DNA from: Candidatus Uhrbacteria bacterium
GTDB taxonomy: Bacteria; Patescibacteriota; Patescibacteriia; SG8-24
Length of the DNA stretch: 41,455 bases
Assembly (NCBI GenBank): GCA_016205965.1
Contig: JACQSM010000023.1
Location: 1-41,455, forward strand
Direction of reading: 5' to 3'
This document shows positions 1 to 6,241 of the stretch, in pieces. The translations under genes and the position numbers were made by a program. The notes under the pieces were generated by a model. That model worked only from the letters and a program-made list of their open reading frames with translations. It was not told where the DNA came from and did not search any database. Each line of letters starts with the position of its first letter. Position 1 is the first letter of the stretch.

Positions 1-18
1 CGTCGGTCGCGACCGACG
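1..18. repeat. Perfect palindrome, family A copy 1
   Basis: CGTCGGTCG is followed directly by its reverse complement CGACCGACG. A very similar palindrome lies at 2137-2162, differing by a G-C to T-A swap that keeps the pairing. No T-tract follows, so it does not look like an intrinsic terminator. It may extend upstream of the window. Confidence 0.6.
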
Positions 19-22
19 TGTC

Positions 23-52
23 TTGCCAGGGTCGAAACCGCCATGGTACGTT
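23..52 (+). promoter_or_regulatory. Possible sigma70 promoter
   Basis: TTGCCA and TACGTT are separated by 18 bp, upstream of the small gene starting at 107. The match is moderate and the -10 is weak, so this is only a candidate. Confidence 0.25.
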
Positions 53-106
53 CGAGTTAACTTGCGGCCGGGACATCCCTCGGCCGCCAACCATGAGGTC
101 AGAACG

Positions 107-334
107 ATGCGGTTCTCGCGCCGTTTCAAGAATGCGGTCCGCCGGGAAATCCTGGCGGGCATCATGGAAACCGTCGAACTTCGGGAGAAGGACCGAAAGA
201 TGCGGCGCATCAACGCCTACGGCGATTCGCTGCTGCCGCCGCTGCTGCCGTTCGACTTCCTCTCCCTCGAGCGAGCGCTCGAGACCGGCCGCTCCGGCGC
301 CATTCCCGTCGCGCCGGAGATCCGCCTCAACTGA
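107..334 (+). CDS. Small hypothetical protein (75 aa)
   Basis: This short basic protein of about 75 residues is one I do not recognise. I chose the ATG at 107 rather than the upstream TTG at 23 of the ORF track because GAGGT sits 7 nt before it, one of the few clear Shine-Dalgarno sites in the window. The N-terminal half is rich in Arg and Lys (FSRRFKNAVRREIL) and probably helical. The C-terminal half is Pro/Leu-rich. There is no signal peptide, membrane segment or cysteine motif. It ends 5 bp before the convergent end of rlmD, and a hairpin with a T-run follows its stop. It could be a real small protein or a spurious ORF in GC-rich DNA; the Shine-Dalgarno and the terminator favour real. Confidence 0.5.
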   Translation: MRFSRRFKNAVRREILAGIMETVELREKDRKMRRINAYGDSLLPPLLPFDFLSLERALETGRSGAIPVAPEIRLN

Positions 335-339
335 CCCGC

Positions 340-1686
340 TCACGCCGCCCCGCCGATCGCCGGGGCGTTTTCTTTCCTGCGGAGGTTGGTCGCCAGCTCG
401 ACGTGCGGCGAGTGGGGGAACATGTCCATGGCCCGCACTTCCTCGAGGTCGTAGGCTTTGCCGAGGTCGGCGAAGTCGCGCACGAAGCTTTCGTAATTGC
501 ATGAAACGTAGACGATCCGCTCGGGCTTGTGCGCCAAGAGCGAGCCGATCACTTTGGGATGCAGTCCGGCCCGCGGCGGATCGACGATGACGGCGTCGGG
601 CCGCTCGCGTTCCCAGACCAGGCTCTCGGCCTTGGCCGCTTCGAAGGCGATGTTGGCGACGCCGTTCCGTTCGGCGTTTTTACCGGCCATGACGATGGCT
701 TCGGCGTCGAGTTCGATGCCGACCACTTTTTGCGCCCGGCCGGCCAGGGCGATGCCGAAGAAGCCGACGCCGCAGTACAGGTCGAGGAGCGTTTTAGGCC
801 GGTCTTTCGACAGGAATTCGGCCACCGTCTCGTACAGTTTTTCGGCCATGACCGTGTTGGTCTGGAAAAACGAGTTCGGGTGGATCAGGAACGATTTCCC
901 GGCGATTTTTTCTTCCAAAAATTCGTCGCCGTGGATCAGTTCGAGCCGCGGCGCCAGCGACAGGTCGGTGATGGTCGGATTGATGCCGTGGTAGATGGTG
1001 GTCGCGAACGGCGCCAGGGCGTCGATGATCTCCTGGCGCGCCGGGAGCGGGGCGTCGGAAGTGACGATCGTCGCCATCCGTTTGCCGGTGCGCTTGCCCT
1101 CGCGGATCACGAGGTAGCGTGCGTAACCATTGTAGGCGGCGGAGTTCCAGGGTTCGAGCGGGATCTTTTTCATCAGGCCGCGGAAGGCGTTCATCAGCTT
1201 CACGGCATCGGGCGACAGCAGGTAGCAGTCATCGAGGTCGAGGTAGGCGTTCCAGCGGCCCGGCTCTTTCAAACCGAGTTCACCGCGCGGGCCGACGCAA
1301 TAGTCCATGCGGTTGCGGTAGTAAAAGAGTTCGGGCGCCGGCATGACCGCCTCGATGCGATGCCTGATGCCGCCGGCGGCCAGCGCCGCGTTCACCAGGC
1401 CGCGTTTGAGTTCGATCTGGCGGCCGTAGTCGAACTGCTGCCAGGCGCAACCGCCGCAGCGGCCGGCGTAAGGGCAGCGCGGCGTCACCCGGGCCGGCGA
1501 CGGCTCGACCACGCGTTCGACCTGGAACATCAGCTTGCCTTGGCGCCGCGACAGCAGCCGTGCCTCGACAACTTCCTCGGGTATCGTAAAGTGGGCGCAG
1601 GCTTGGCGTCCGCCGACCTCGCCGCAGCCGCGGCCCTTCTTATCGACCGAAGAGATTTTCAGCGTCGTCGAATCCCCGAACTTCAT
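340..1686 (-). CDS. rlmD: 23S rRNA (uracil-C5)-methyltransferase, RlmD/RumA family
   Basis: SAM-dependent methyltransferase of the TrmA/RumA family, expected to make 5-methyluridine in 23S rRNA. The order is an N-terminal TRAM RNA-binding domain (about residues 3-60), an iron-sulfur cysteine set (Cys71, Cys77, Cys80 in CPYAGRCGGC, with a fourth probably in DDCYLL), and a Rossmann domain with SAM motif LLDLYCGVGFFG and VIVDPPRAG. The catalytic Cys396 lies in VSCNYE, and the conserved FPHSPHVE supplies the catalytic base Glu430. At 448 aa it is full length for the family. The start abuts the ATG of the divergent trmH-family gene with no space between, so its promoter must lie inside that gene. 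The family also contains m5U54 tRNA and m5U747 enzymes, so the exact target base is inferred. RlmD is favoured by the TRAM domain and cysteine cluster. Confidence 0.9.
   Translation of the reverse strand: MKFGDSTTLKISSVDKKGRGCGEVGGRQACAHFTIPEEVVEARLLSRRQGKLMFQVERVVEPSPARVTPRCPYAGRCGGCAWQQFDYGRQIELKRGLVNAALAAGGIRHRIEAVMPAPELFYYRNRMDYCVGPRGELGLKEPGRWNAYLDLDDCYLLSPDAVKLMNAFRGLMKKIPLEPWNSAAYNGYARYLVIREGKRTGKRMATIVTSDAPLPARQEIIDALAPFATTIYHGINPTITDLSLAPRLELIHGDEFLEEKIAGKSFLIHPNSFFQTNTVMAEKLYETVAEFLSKDRPKTLLDLYCGVGFFGIALAGRAQKVVGIELDAEAIVMAGKNAERNGVANIAFEAAKAESLVWERERPDAVIVDPPRAGLHPKVIGSLLAHKPERIVYVSCNYESFVRDFADLGKAYDLEEVRAMDMFPHSPHVELATNLRRKENAPAIGGAA
346..371 (+). terminator. Intrinsic terminator after the 75-aa gene
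   Basis: CGCCCCG (346-352) pairs with CGGGGCG (361-367) across an 8-nt loop and is followed by TTTT. The stem overlaps the last codons of rlmD on the other strand. Only the plus-strand reading has a T-run. Confidence 0.5.
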
Positions 1687-2133
1687 ATGATCGGCCTCAT
1701 CCTAGACAATATCAGGAGTCTGCACAATGTCGGCGCCATTCTTCGAACCGCCGACGGCTTCGGCGTCGAGCGGGTCTGGCTCTGCGGCATCACCGGCACG
1801 CCGCACCAGGCGGCGGTTAAAAAGACGGCCTTGGGCGCCGAATCGTCCGTGCCCTGGGAGCGGGTCGATGACCGGGTTCGGCTCATCAAGGATCTCAAGA
1901 AAAAGGGGATCGCGGTCATCGGCTTGGAATGCGGCGCCGGCGGCGTTCCGTTGCCCGAGTATCGGCCGCCCGGCAAGATCGCGTTGGTCGTCGGCAACGA
2001 GGTTGAAGGCATTTCGGCTGAAATCAGGCCGCTTTTAGATGCCTTGGTCGAGATCCCGATGCGCGGAACTAAGGAATCCTTCAACGTCGCTGTCGCCACC
2101 GGAATAGCCCTGTACCGTCTTCGTTGGCCCTGA
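1687..2133 (+). CDS. TrmH/SpoU-family RNA 2'-O-methyltransferase
   Basis: SPOUT-class (trefoil-knot) RNA ribose methyltransferase of 148 aa. The three SpoU motifs are present: motif 1 NIRSLHNVGAILRTADGFGV near residues 8-27, motif 2 IALVVGNEVEGIS, and motif 3 IPMRGTKESFNVAVATGIAL at the C-terminus. It lacks the extra N-terminal RNA-binding domain of RlmB-type enzymes, so it is a minimal TrmH or TrmL-like protein. The target (tRNA or rRNA) cannot be told from the sequence. The ORF track extends this frame back to 529, but that part is antisense to rlmD. The ATG at 1687 places motif 1 at its usual distance from the N-terminus. It starts in the CATATG shared with the rlmD start. A perfect palindrome follows the stop by 3 bp. 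Confidence 0.9.
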   Translation: MIGLILDNIRSLHNVGAILRTADGFGVERVWLCGITGTPHQAAVKKTALGAESSVPWERVDDRVRLIKDLKKKGIAVIGLECGAGGVPLPEYRPPGKIALVVGNEVEGISAEIRPLLDALVEIPMRGTKESFNVAVATGIALYRLRWP

Positions 2134-2136
2134 CAC

Positions 2137-2162
2137 GCCACGTCGTTCGCGAACGACGTGGC
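2137..2162. repeat. Perfect palindrome, family A copy 2
   Basis: GCCACGTCGTTCG is followed directly by its exact reverse complement, making a 26-bp perfect palindrome just after the trmH-family stop. The core CGTCGTTCGCGAACGACG matches the palindrome at 1-18 except for one base pair that has changed on both arms. No T-run follows on either strand. Confidence 0.75.
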
Positions 2163-2177
2163 AGGGCAGCCGGGATG

Positions 2178-2186
2178 TGCTAGGCT
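2178..2186 (+). promoter_or_regulatory. Extended -10 element (TGC TAGGCT)
   Basis: TGCTAGGCT lies 11 nt before the glycosyltransferase ATG, with no good -35. It would give a leader of only a few bases. The same arrangement recurs before five other genes here. Confidence 0.35.
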
Positions 2187-2197
2187 GAATTTCGGAT

Positions 2198-2923
2198 ATG
2201 CTTTCAGTCGTCATCCCCACCTATAATGAAGAGGACTACCTCCCCCTCTTATTAAGGTCGCTCCAGAGCCAGACTTTTAAGGACTTCGAAGTCATCGTAG
2301 CTGATAATCGCTCGACAGACCGTACCCGCCAGATCGCCCTCGAGCACGGCTGCGTCGTCGTCGATGGCGCCATGCCGGCCGGCGGCCGCAACCGCGGCGT
2401 TGCCGCCGCCAAGGGCGACATCATCTTGTTCCTCGACGCCGACGTCATCCTGCCCGACCCCTGGTTCCTGCAGATGACGGCCGCCGAGTTCCAGCGCCGC
2501 GGCCTGGGCGTGGCCACCTGCAAGATCAAACCGCTTTCGAACCGCCATGTCGATAAGGTCTTTCATGAGGTCTTCAACTACTTCATGTGGGTCACCTGCG
2601 CCATGGCCCCGCACGCCCCAGGCTTCTGCATCTTCGCCCGGCGCGACGTGCATAACGCCATCAACGGCTTCGACGAGGAGATCACCCTGGCCGAGGATCA
2701 TGACTACGCCGAACGGGCCGCCAAGGTAGCCAAGTTCGGCATCCTCAAGACTTACAAGATTCCGATATCGGTCCGACGCTTCGACCGCGACGGCCGTCTC
2801 AACGTGGCCGTCAAATACGTCCTGTGCGAGCTGCACATGCGCACCGCCGGCCCGGTCAAAAACGACATCTTCAACTACACCTTCGGACATAAGAGGAAAG
2901 ACCGGTCGAAACGGGCGCGCTGA
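2198..2923 (+). CDS. Glycosyltransferase family 2
   Basis: GT-A fold glycosyltransferase of 241 aa that would transfer a sugar from a nucleotide-sugar donor to an unknown acceptor, probably in cell-surface glycan synthesis. The N-terminus carries the family signature SVVIPTYNEEDYLPLLLRSL followed by VIVADNRSTDRT. The metal-binding DXD motif is in ILFLDADVILPDPW near residue 88. Further on, GFDEEITLAEDHDYAERA resembles the acceptor-side ED motif of family 2. There is no transmembrane segment long enough to anchor it firmly, so it is probably cytoplasmic or peripheral. Its ATG has no Shine-Dalgarno. The Rieske gene follows after 11 bp, suggesting co-transcription, although the functional link is not clear. 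Confidence 0.88.
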   Translation: MLSVVIPTYNEEDYLPLLLRSLQSQTFKDFEVIVADNRSTDRTRQIALEHGCVVVDGAMPAGGRNRGVAAAKGDIILFLDADVILPDPWFLQMTAAEFQRRGLGVATCKIKPLSNRHVDKVFHEVFNYFMWVTCAMAPHAPGFCIFARRDVHNAINGFDEEITLAEDHDYAERAAKVAKFGILKTYKIPISVRRFDRDGRLNVAVKYVLCELHMRTAGPVKNDIFNYTFGHKRKDRSKRAR

Positions 2924-2934
2924 AAGGTTCCGAT

Positions 2935-3264
2935 ATGGAAAAGCATCTGCTCGGAAAATTTTCCGAGATTCCGCCGGGCCGGTCCCGGAGTTTTGTCGCG
3001 GACAATAAAAAGATTTTCGTCATCAACGTCGACGGCGTGCCCAAGGGCTACGTCAATCGCTGCCCGCACATGGGCGGCACTCTTCACGGCGCCGGCCCGA
3101 TCATCCGCTGCCAGTGGCACGGGCTGATGTTCGAGGCGGCGACCGGGGTCGGCAAAGCCGGGGACGGCCAGAAGCTCGAGATGGTCAACGTCGTGCTCGA
3201 GGGCGACGATCTTTTTTACGTTCCGGCCGAGAAACCGAAGTCGCCCTGGGCCGACGACTTTTGA
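2935..3264 (+). CDS. Small Rieske [2Fe-2S] ferredoxin-like protein
   Basis: A single-domain Rieske protein of 109 aa, probably a soluble electron carrier or the small subunit of an oxidoreductase. Cluster ligands are visible as CPH (residues about 43-45) and CQWHG (about 59-63), giving the C-x-H and C-x2-H pairs. The spacing between the pairs is 13 residues, shorter than the 15-17 usual in the family. There is no signal sequence or membrane anchor, which separates it from bc1-type Rieske subunits. It lies between the glycosyltransferase and a large palindrome, upstream of the oxidoreductase genes. A role in that redox module is possible but is only an inference from position. Confidence 0.8.
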   Translation: MEKHLLGKFSEIPPGRSRSFVADNKKIFVINVDGVPKGYVNRCPHMGGTLHGAGPIIRCQWHGLMFEAATGVGKAGDGQKLEMVNVVLEGDDLFYVPAEKPKSPWADDF

Positions 3265-3274
3265 TGTATACTAA

Positions 3275-3345
3275 GGAGGGCAGCCTTTAGGCTGCCTGGC
3301 TGAATCGATCCTTCGGATCGATAGGCAGCCTAAAGGCTGCCCTCC
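3275..3345. repeat. REP-like cruciform element, family B copy 1
   Basis: A 23-bp arm GGAGGGCAGCCTTTAGGCTGCC(T) pairs perfectly with its complement at 3323-3345. The central section holds a second perfect hairpin, ATCGATCC-TTC-GGATCGAT (3304-3322). Each outer arm is itself self-complementary (GGCAGCC...GGCTGCC), so a cruciform is possible. The right arm ends 8 nt before the ATG of the oxidoreductase alpha subunit. A possible -10 (TATACT, 3267-3272) lies just upstream, which would put the element in the 5' leader. A related copy is at 31498-31552. Confidence 0.8.
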
Positions 3346-3353
3346 ACGATTTT

Positions 3354-4481
3354 ATGGCCGAGAAAAAATTCCTGATGGGCAACGAAGCGCTCGGCCGGGC
3401 GGCACTCGCCGCCGGGGCCAAGGCGCTCTTCGGTTATCCGATCACGCCGACATCCGAGGTCCTTCATTTTTGGTCGAAAGAAGCCTGCGGTCCCAAGGGC
3501 AAGGAGCGGGGGCTGATTTTTTTGCAGGCTGAAGACGAGATCGGCGCCAGCTTCATGCTCATCGGCGGTGTCTTGGCCGGCACCAAATCGTTCACCGCCA
3601 CCGGCGGCCCGGGCCACGTGCTGATGCAGGACGCCTTTTCGATGGCCGAAGCCATGCGCCTGCCGGTCGTCGCCTATCTCAACCAGCGCGGCGGCCCCTC
3701 AACTTCGACCGTCATCTACTCGCAATCCGAGGTCAACTTGGCCTGCTTCGGCGGCAACGGCAACGGCTATCGGATCGTGTATGCGCCGTCGAATCTCCAG
3801 GAGATGTACGACTACGGCATCAAAGTGTTCAACACAGCCTGGAAGTACCGCTTCCCGACGTTTTTGCTCGGCGACGGCTACCTGGCCAAGATGATGGGCG
3901 AAGTCGAAATCTACGACCCCAAGGAAAAAGGGATCGCCATGATCGATCCCGAAGCCTACATGCTTGAGAAAAAGCGCGTCCGGCCGCTCGAAGGCCTGGT
4001 GCCTTCTCCCGAACTCGAGATCCGCCGCGAGGACGGCGTCGAATACGCCTGCTTCCGCAACTGCCTCAACTACGAAGAAGAGACCCTGAAGGTGAACCTG
4101 GAGATCAAGGAAGCCTGGGACGCGGTCGCGGCCGAGATCGTCGAGCATGAAGTCGTCGGCGATCCCGACGCCGAGGTGCTCATCGTCGCCTTCGGCATCG
4201 TCGCGGCTTCGGCCAAGACGGCCATCAAGATGCTCGCCGAAAAGGGGATCAAAGCCCGGCTGTTCCGGCCGATCACGCTGCGGCCTTTTCCCGACGAAGC
4301 CATGCGCCAAGCTGCGGCGAAAGCCAAGCGCATCGTCGTCGCCGAGTCGGCCATCAATCAGCTGGCCCGGTTCGTCAAAGATTGTTTATACGGCCGCGTC
4401 AACGTGCCGCTGACCGAATACGCCCGGCCCTCGATCGGCATCACGCCCAGCGAGATCGTCGATGTCGTCGCCAAACTATGA
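3354..4481 (+). CDS. korA: 2-oxoacid:ferredoxin oxidoreductase, alpha subunit
   Basis: Catalytic subunit of a multi-subunit 2-oxoacid:ferredoxin oxidoreductase, which converts a 2-oxoacid and CoA to acyl-CoA, CO2 and reduced ferredoxin. The N-terminus MGNEALGRAALAAGAKALFGYPITPTSEV (residues 8 onward) is the family's pyrimidine-binding domain signature, and GGPGHVLMQDAFSMAEAMRLPVV follows. The C-terminal part has the transketolase-C-like domain (VLIVAFGIVAASAKTAIKML, then ARLFRPITLRPFPDEA). At 375 aa it matches four-subunit KorA/VorB-type proteins. It is first of a tight four-gene run, overlapping the beta subunit by ATGA. The substrate (2-oxoglutarate, branched-chain oxoacids or pyruvate) cannot be fixed from sequence. 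The downstream PduL and acetate kinase favour an acyl-CoA used for ATP. Confidence 0.9.
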   Translation: MAEKKFLMGNEALGRAALAAGAKALFGYPITPTSEVLHFWSKEACGPKGKERGLIFLQAEDEIGASFMLIGGVLAGTKSFTATGGPGHVLMQDAFSMAEAMRLPVVAYLNQRGGPSTSTVIYSQSEVNLACFGGNGNGYRIVYAPSNLQEMYDYGIKVFNTAWKYRFPTFLLGDGYLAKMMGEVEIYDPKEKGIAMIDPEAYMLEKKRVRPLEGLVPSPELEIRREDGVEYACFRNCLNYEEETLKVNLEIKEAWDAVAAEIVEHEVVGDPDAEVLIVAFGIVAASAKTAIKMLAEKGIKARLFRPITLRPFPDEAMRQAAAKAKRIVVAESAINQLARFVKDCLYGRVNVPLTEYARPSIGITPSEIVDVVAKL

Positions 4482-5209
4482 ACGCCGCTCACGCCGAGCA
4501 CAACCTCGCCTTCCCCGAGTGCGTCCGGATCGAATCCAAGCCGCACCTGTTCTGCCCGGGCTGCGGCCACCCCGAAGCGCTCAAGGCGCTCGGCTTCGCC
4601 ATCGACGAACTCGGCATCCAGAAGAAAGTCGCCCTCGGCGTCGACATCGGCTGTTCGCTCCTGGCCTGGGACTATTTCAATCTCGACACCATCGAAACGC
4701 ACCACGGCCGGACCATTCCGGTCATGGTCGGCATGAAGCGCGCCAACCCCGATGCCCTGACGATCGCTTACGTCGGCGACGGCGGCGCTTACGCCATCGG
4801 CTCGGGACATTTGCTGAATGCCGCCGAGCGCGATGAAAACATCATGGTCATCGTCATCAACAACGCCGTCTACGCCATGACCGGCGGCCAGGAAGCCCCG
4901 ACGACGCTGCCCGGCATGATCGTCGACACGGCTCCGTGCGGCGCCGACGAATATTTCATCAAAGGCCCGCAGCTGGTCCGCGAAATCAACCCGACCGCCT
5001 TCGTCGCCCGCGGCATCACCTCGCGCCAGCTCGAACTCCGCAAGCTGATGAAGGACGCCCTCAAATTCCACATGGAAGGCCGCGGCTTCGTCTTCGTCGA
5101 AGTGCTTTCGCCCTGCACCCTCAACTGGAAAACGATGGACAACCCGCACAAGACGTTCGACTTCCTGGAACGGGTGCTGGCCCGGGCCTACCCGGTCGGA
5201 CGCTTCTGA
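4478..5209 (+). CDS. korB: 2-oxoacid:ferredoxin oxidoreductase, beta subunit (TPP-binding)
   Basis: Thiamine-diphosphate-binding beta subunit, 243 aa, partner of the preceding alpha subunit. CPGCGHPEALKAL near residue 24 is typical of the family. The TPP motif runs from GDGGAYAIGSGHLLNAAERD to MVIVINN, the GDG-x(about 25)-NN pattern that holds Mg-TPP. The ORF track starts 96 nt earlier. I use the ATG at 4478, which overlaps the alpha-subunit stop as ATGA and suits translational coupling. In this enzyme class beta subunits often lack their own ferredoxin domain, and none is seen here. The gamma subunit follows after 3 bp. Confidence 0.9.
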   Translation: MNAAHAEHNLAFPECVRIESKPHLFCPGCGHPEALKALGFAIDELGIQKKVALGVDIGCSLLAWDYFNLDTIETHHGRTIPVMVGMKRANPDALTIAYVGDGGAYAIGSGHLLNAAERDENIMVIVINNAVYAMTGGQEAPTTLPGMIVDTAPCGADEYFIKGPQLVREINPTAFVARGITSRQLELRKLMKDALKFHMEGRGFVFVEVLSPCTLNWKTMDNPHKTFDFLERVLARAYPVGRF

Positions 5210-5212
5210 TCT

Positions 5213-5767
5213 ATGAAAGAGCCGTTCAAAATCGTCATCTGCGGCGAGGGCGGACAGGGCGTGCTGTCGATCGCCAAGATCATCGCCCACTCGGCCTGGC
5301 TCCAGGGAAAGCAGGCGGTCTACGTGCCGTACTTCAGCACTGAAAAGCGCGGCGGCGTTTCGATCGCCTTCGCCCAGATCGGCGACGAGCCGATTCCGTA
5401 TCCGCGCTTCACCAAGGCCGACCTCTGGGTCGTCATGTCGCAGCGGGCCATTCCGCGCATCGCCGAGTATCTCCAGGACGGCACCAAGATCGTCGCCAAC
5501 AGCTTCCTGGTCAAGGATTTTTCGGCCATCGAAAAGTGGAAGCCGTACGCCATCGACGCCGCCGGCATCGCCAAGAACCGGCTCAAGAAGCCCCGGACGT
5601 TCAACATGATCATCCTCGGGGCCATGCTCAAGCTGATTCCGGGCATGAGCAAGGAGTCATTTTCCCAATCGCTCGAAAAAACGTTCAAAGACAAATACGA
5701 GAAGGATCCGTCGCTCAAGGAGCTCAACGAGAAGGCGCTGACCATCGGTTACGACCTCATTTCGTAA
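5213..5767 (+). CDS. korC: 2-oxoacid:ferredoxin oxidoreductase, gamma subunit
   Basis: Gamma subunit (184 aa) of the oxidoreductase, the domain that helps bind CoA and completes the catalytic heterotetramer. The N-terminus has the family signature IVICGEGGQGVLSIAKIIA, followed by VPYFSTEKRGGVSIAFAQIG, where the S-x-x-R-G-G pattern is strongly conserved. Its length matches stand-alone gamma subunits. It follows the beta subunit by 3 bp and precedes the ferredoxin subunit by 3 bp, so the four genes are surely one transcript. No Shine-Dalgarno precedes the ATG. Confidence 0.9.
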   Translation: MKEPFKIVICGEGGQGVLSIAKIIAHSAWLQGKQAVYVPYFSTEKRGGVSIAFAQIGDEPIPYPRFTKADLWVVMSQRAIPRIAEYLQDGTKIVANSFLVKDFSAIEKWKPYAIDAAGIAKNRLKKPRTFNMIILGAMLKLIPGMSKESFSQSLEKTFKDKYEKDPSLKELNEKALTIGYDLIS

Positions 5768-5770
5768 GCT

Positions 5771-6241
5771 ATGAATCCTTCAACCGATCCGGCGCGTTTT
5801 CGTCCGAAAACATCCGAGACGTCCAAGATCCGGGTCACCCGTTATCTCGACTTGTGCAAGAGCTGCGGCGAGTGCATCATGAAGTGCCCGGTCAACGCGA
5901 TCTCGTGGCACAAGACTGACATCGCCATGCTCGGCGAGCCCGGCATCTACATCGATCTCAAAAAATGCATCGGCTGCGAGACCTGCGAGCGCGTCTGCCC
6001 GGATCACGCCATCAAGATCACCAACAAGCGCCTTTCGAGCCCGCCGTTCGACAAGGGGTTGCTCAAGACGCTCGTCCGGCTGAACGCCCGGATGATCGAG
6101 TACGGCGTGTATTTCATCCGGACCTCGGCCGGACGGCTGAAGAAGGTCGGCCGGGATTCCAAAAAAACTTTGGCGTGCATATTGTTCAGGACCTTTCTGC
6201 GCTACGGCGACGAACCGGTTAAGGAAGACGAAGATCGATGA
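5771..6241 (+). CDS. korD: 2-oxoacid:ferredoxin oxidoreductase, delta subunit (2x[4Fe-4S])
   Basis: Ferredoxin-type subunit with two [4Fe-4S] motifs, CKSCGECIMKCP (about residues 31-42) and CIGCETCERVCP (about 66-77), that would carry electrons from the TPP site to free ferredoxin. Typical delta subunits are about 80-105 aa. This one has 156 aa because of an extra C-terminal stretch of about 70 residues, basic and probably helical (KTLVRLNARMIEYGVYFI, then RTSAGRLKKVGRDSKK), which I do not recognise. It could dock the complex to a partner or to the membrane. The gene overlaps mgtE by 4 nt. Confidence 0.85.
   Translation: MNPSTDPARFRPKTSETSKIRVTRYLDLCKSCGECIMKCPVNAISWHKTDIAMLGEPGIYIDLKKCIGCETCERVCPDHAIKITNKRLSSPPFDKGLLKTLVRLNARMIEYGVYFIRTSAGRLKKVGRDSKKTLACILFRTFLRYGDEPVKEDEDR

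Noticed and set aside
529-1686. 534-aa plus-strand ORF extending upstream of the trmH-family gene
   Set aside because: The extension is antisense to rlmD, whose motifs are complete. Only the part from 1687 has SpoU motifs. It is a GC-rich frame shadow.
2137-2162. Reading the family A palindrome as an intrinsic terminator
   Set aside because: There is no loop and no T-run on either side. It is better treated as a DNA palindrome.
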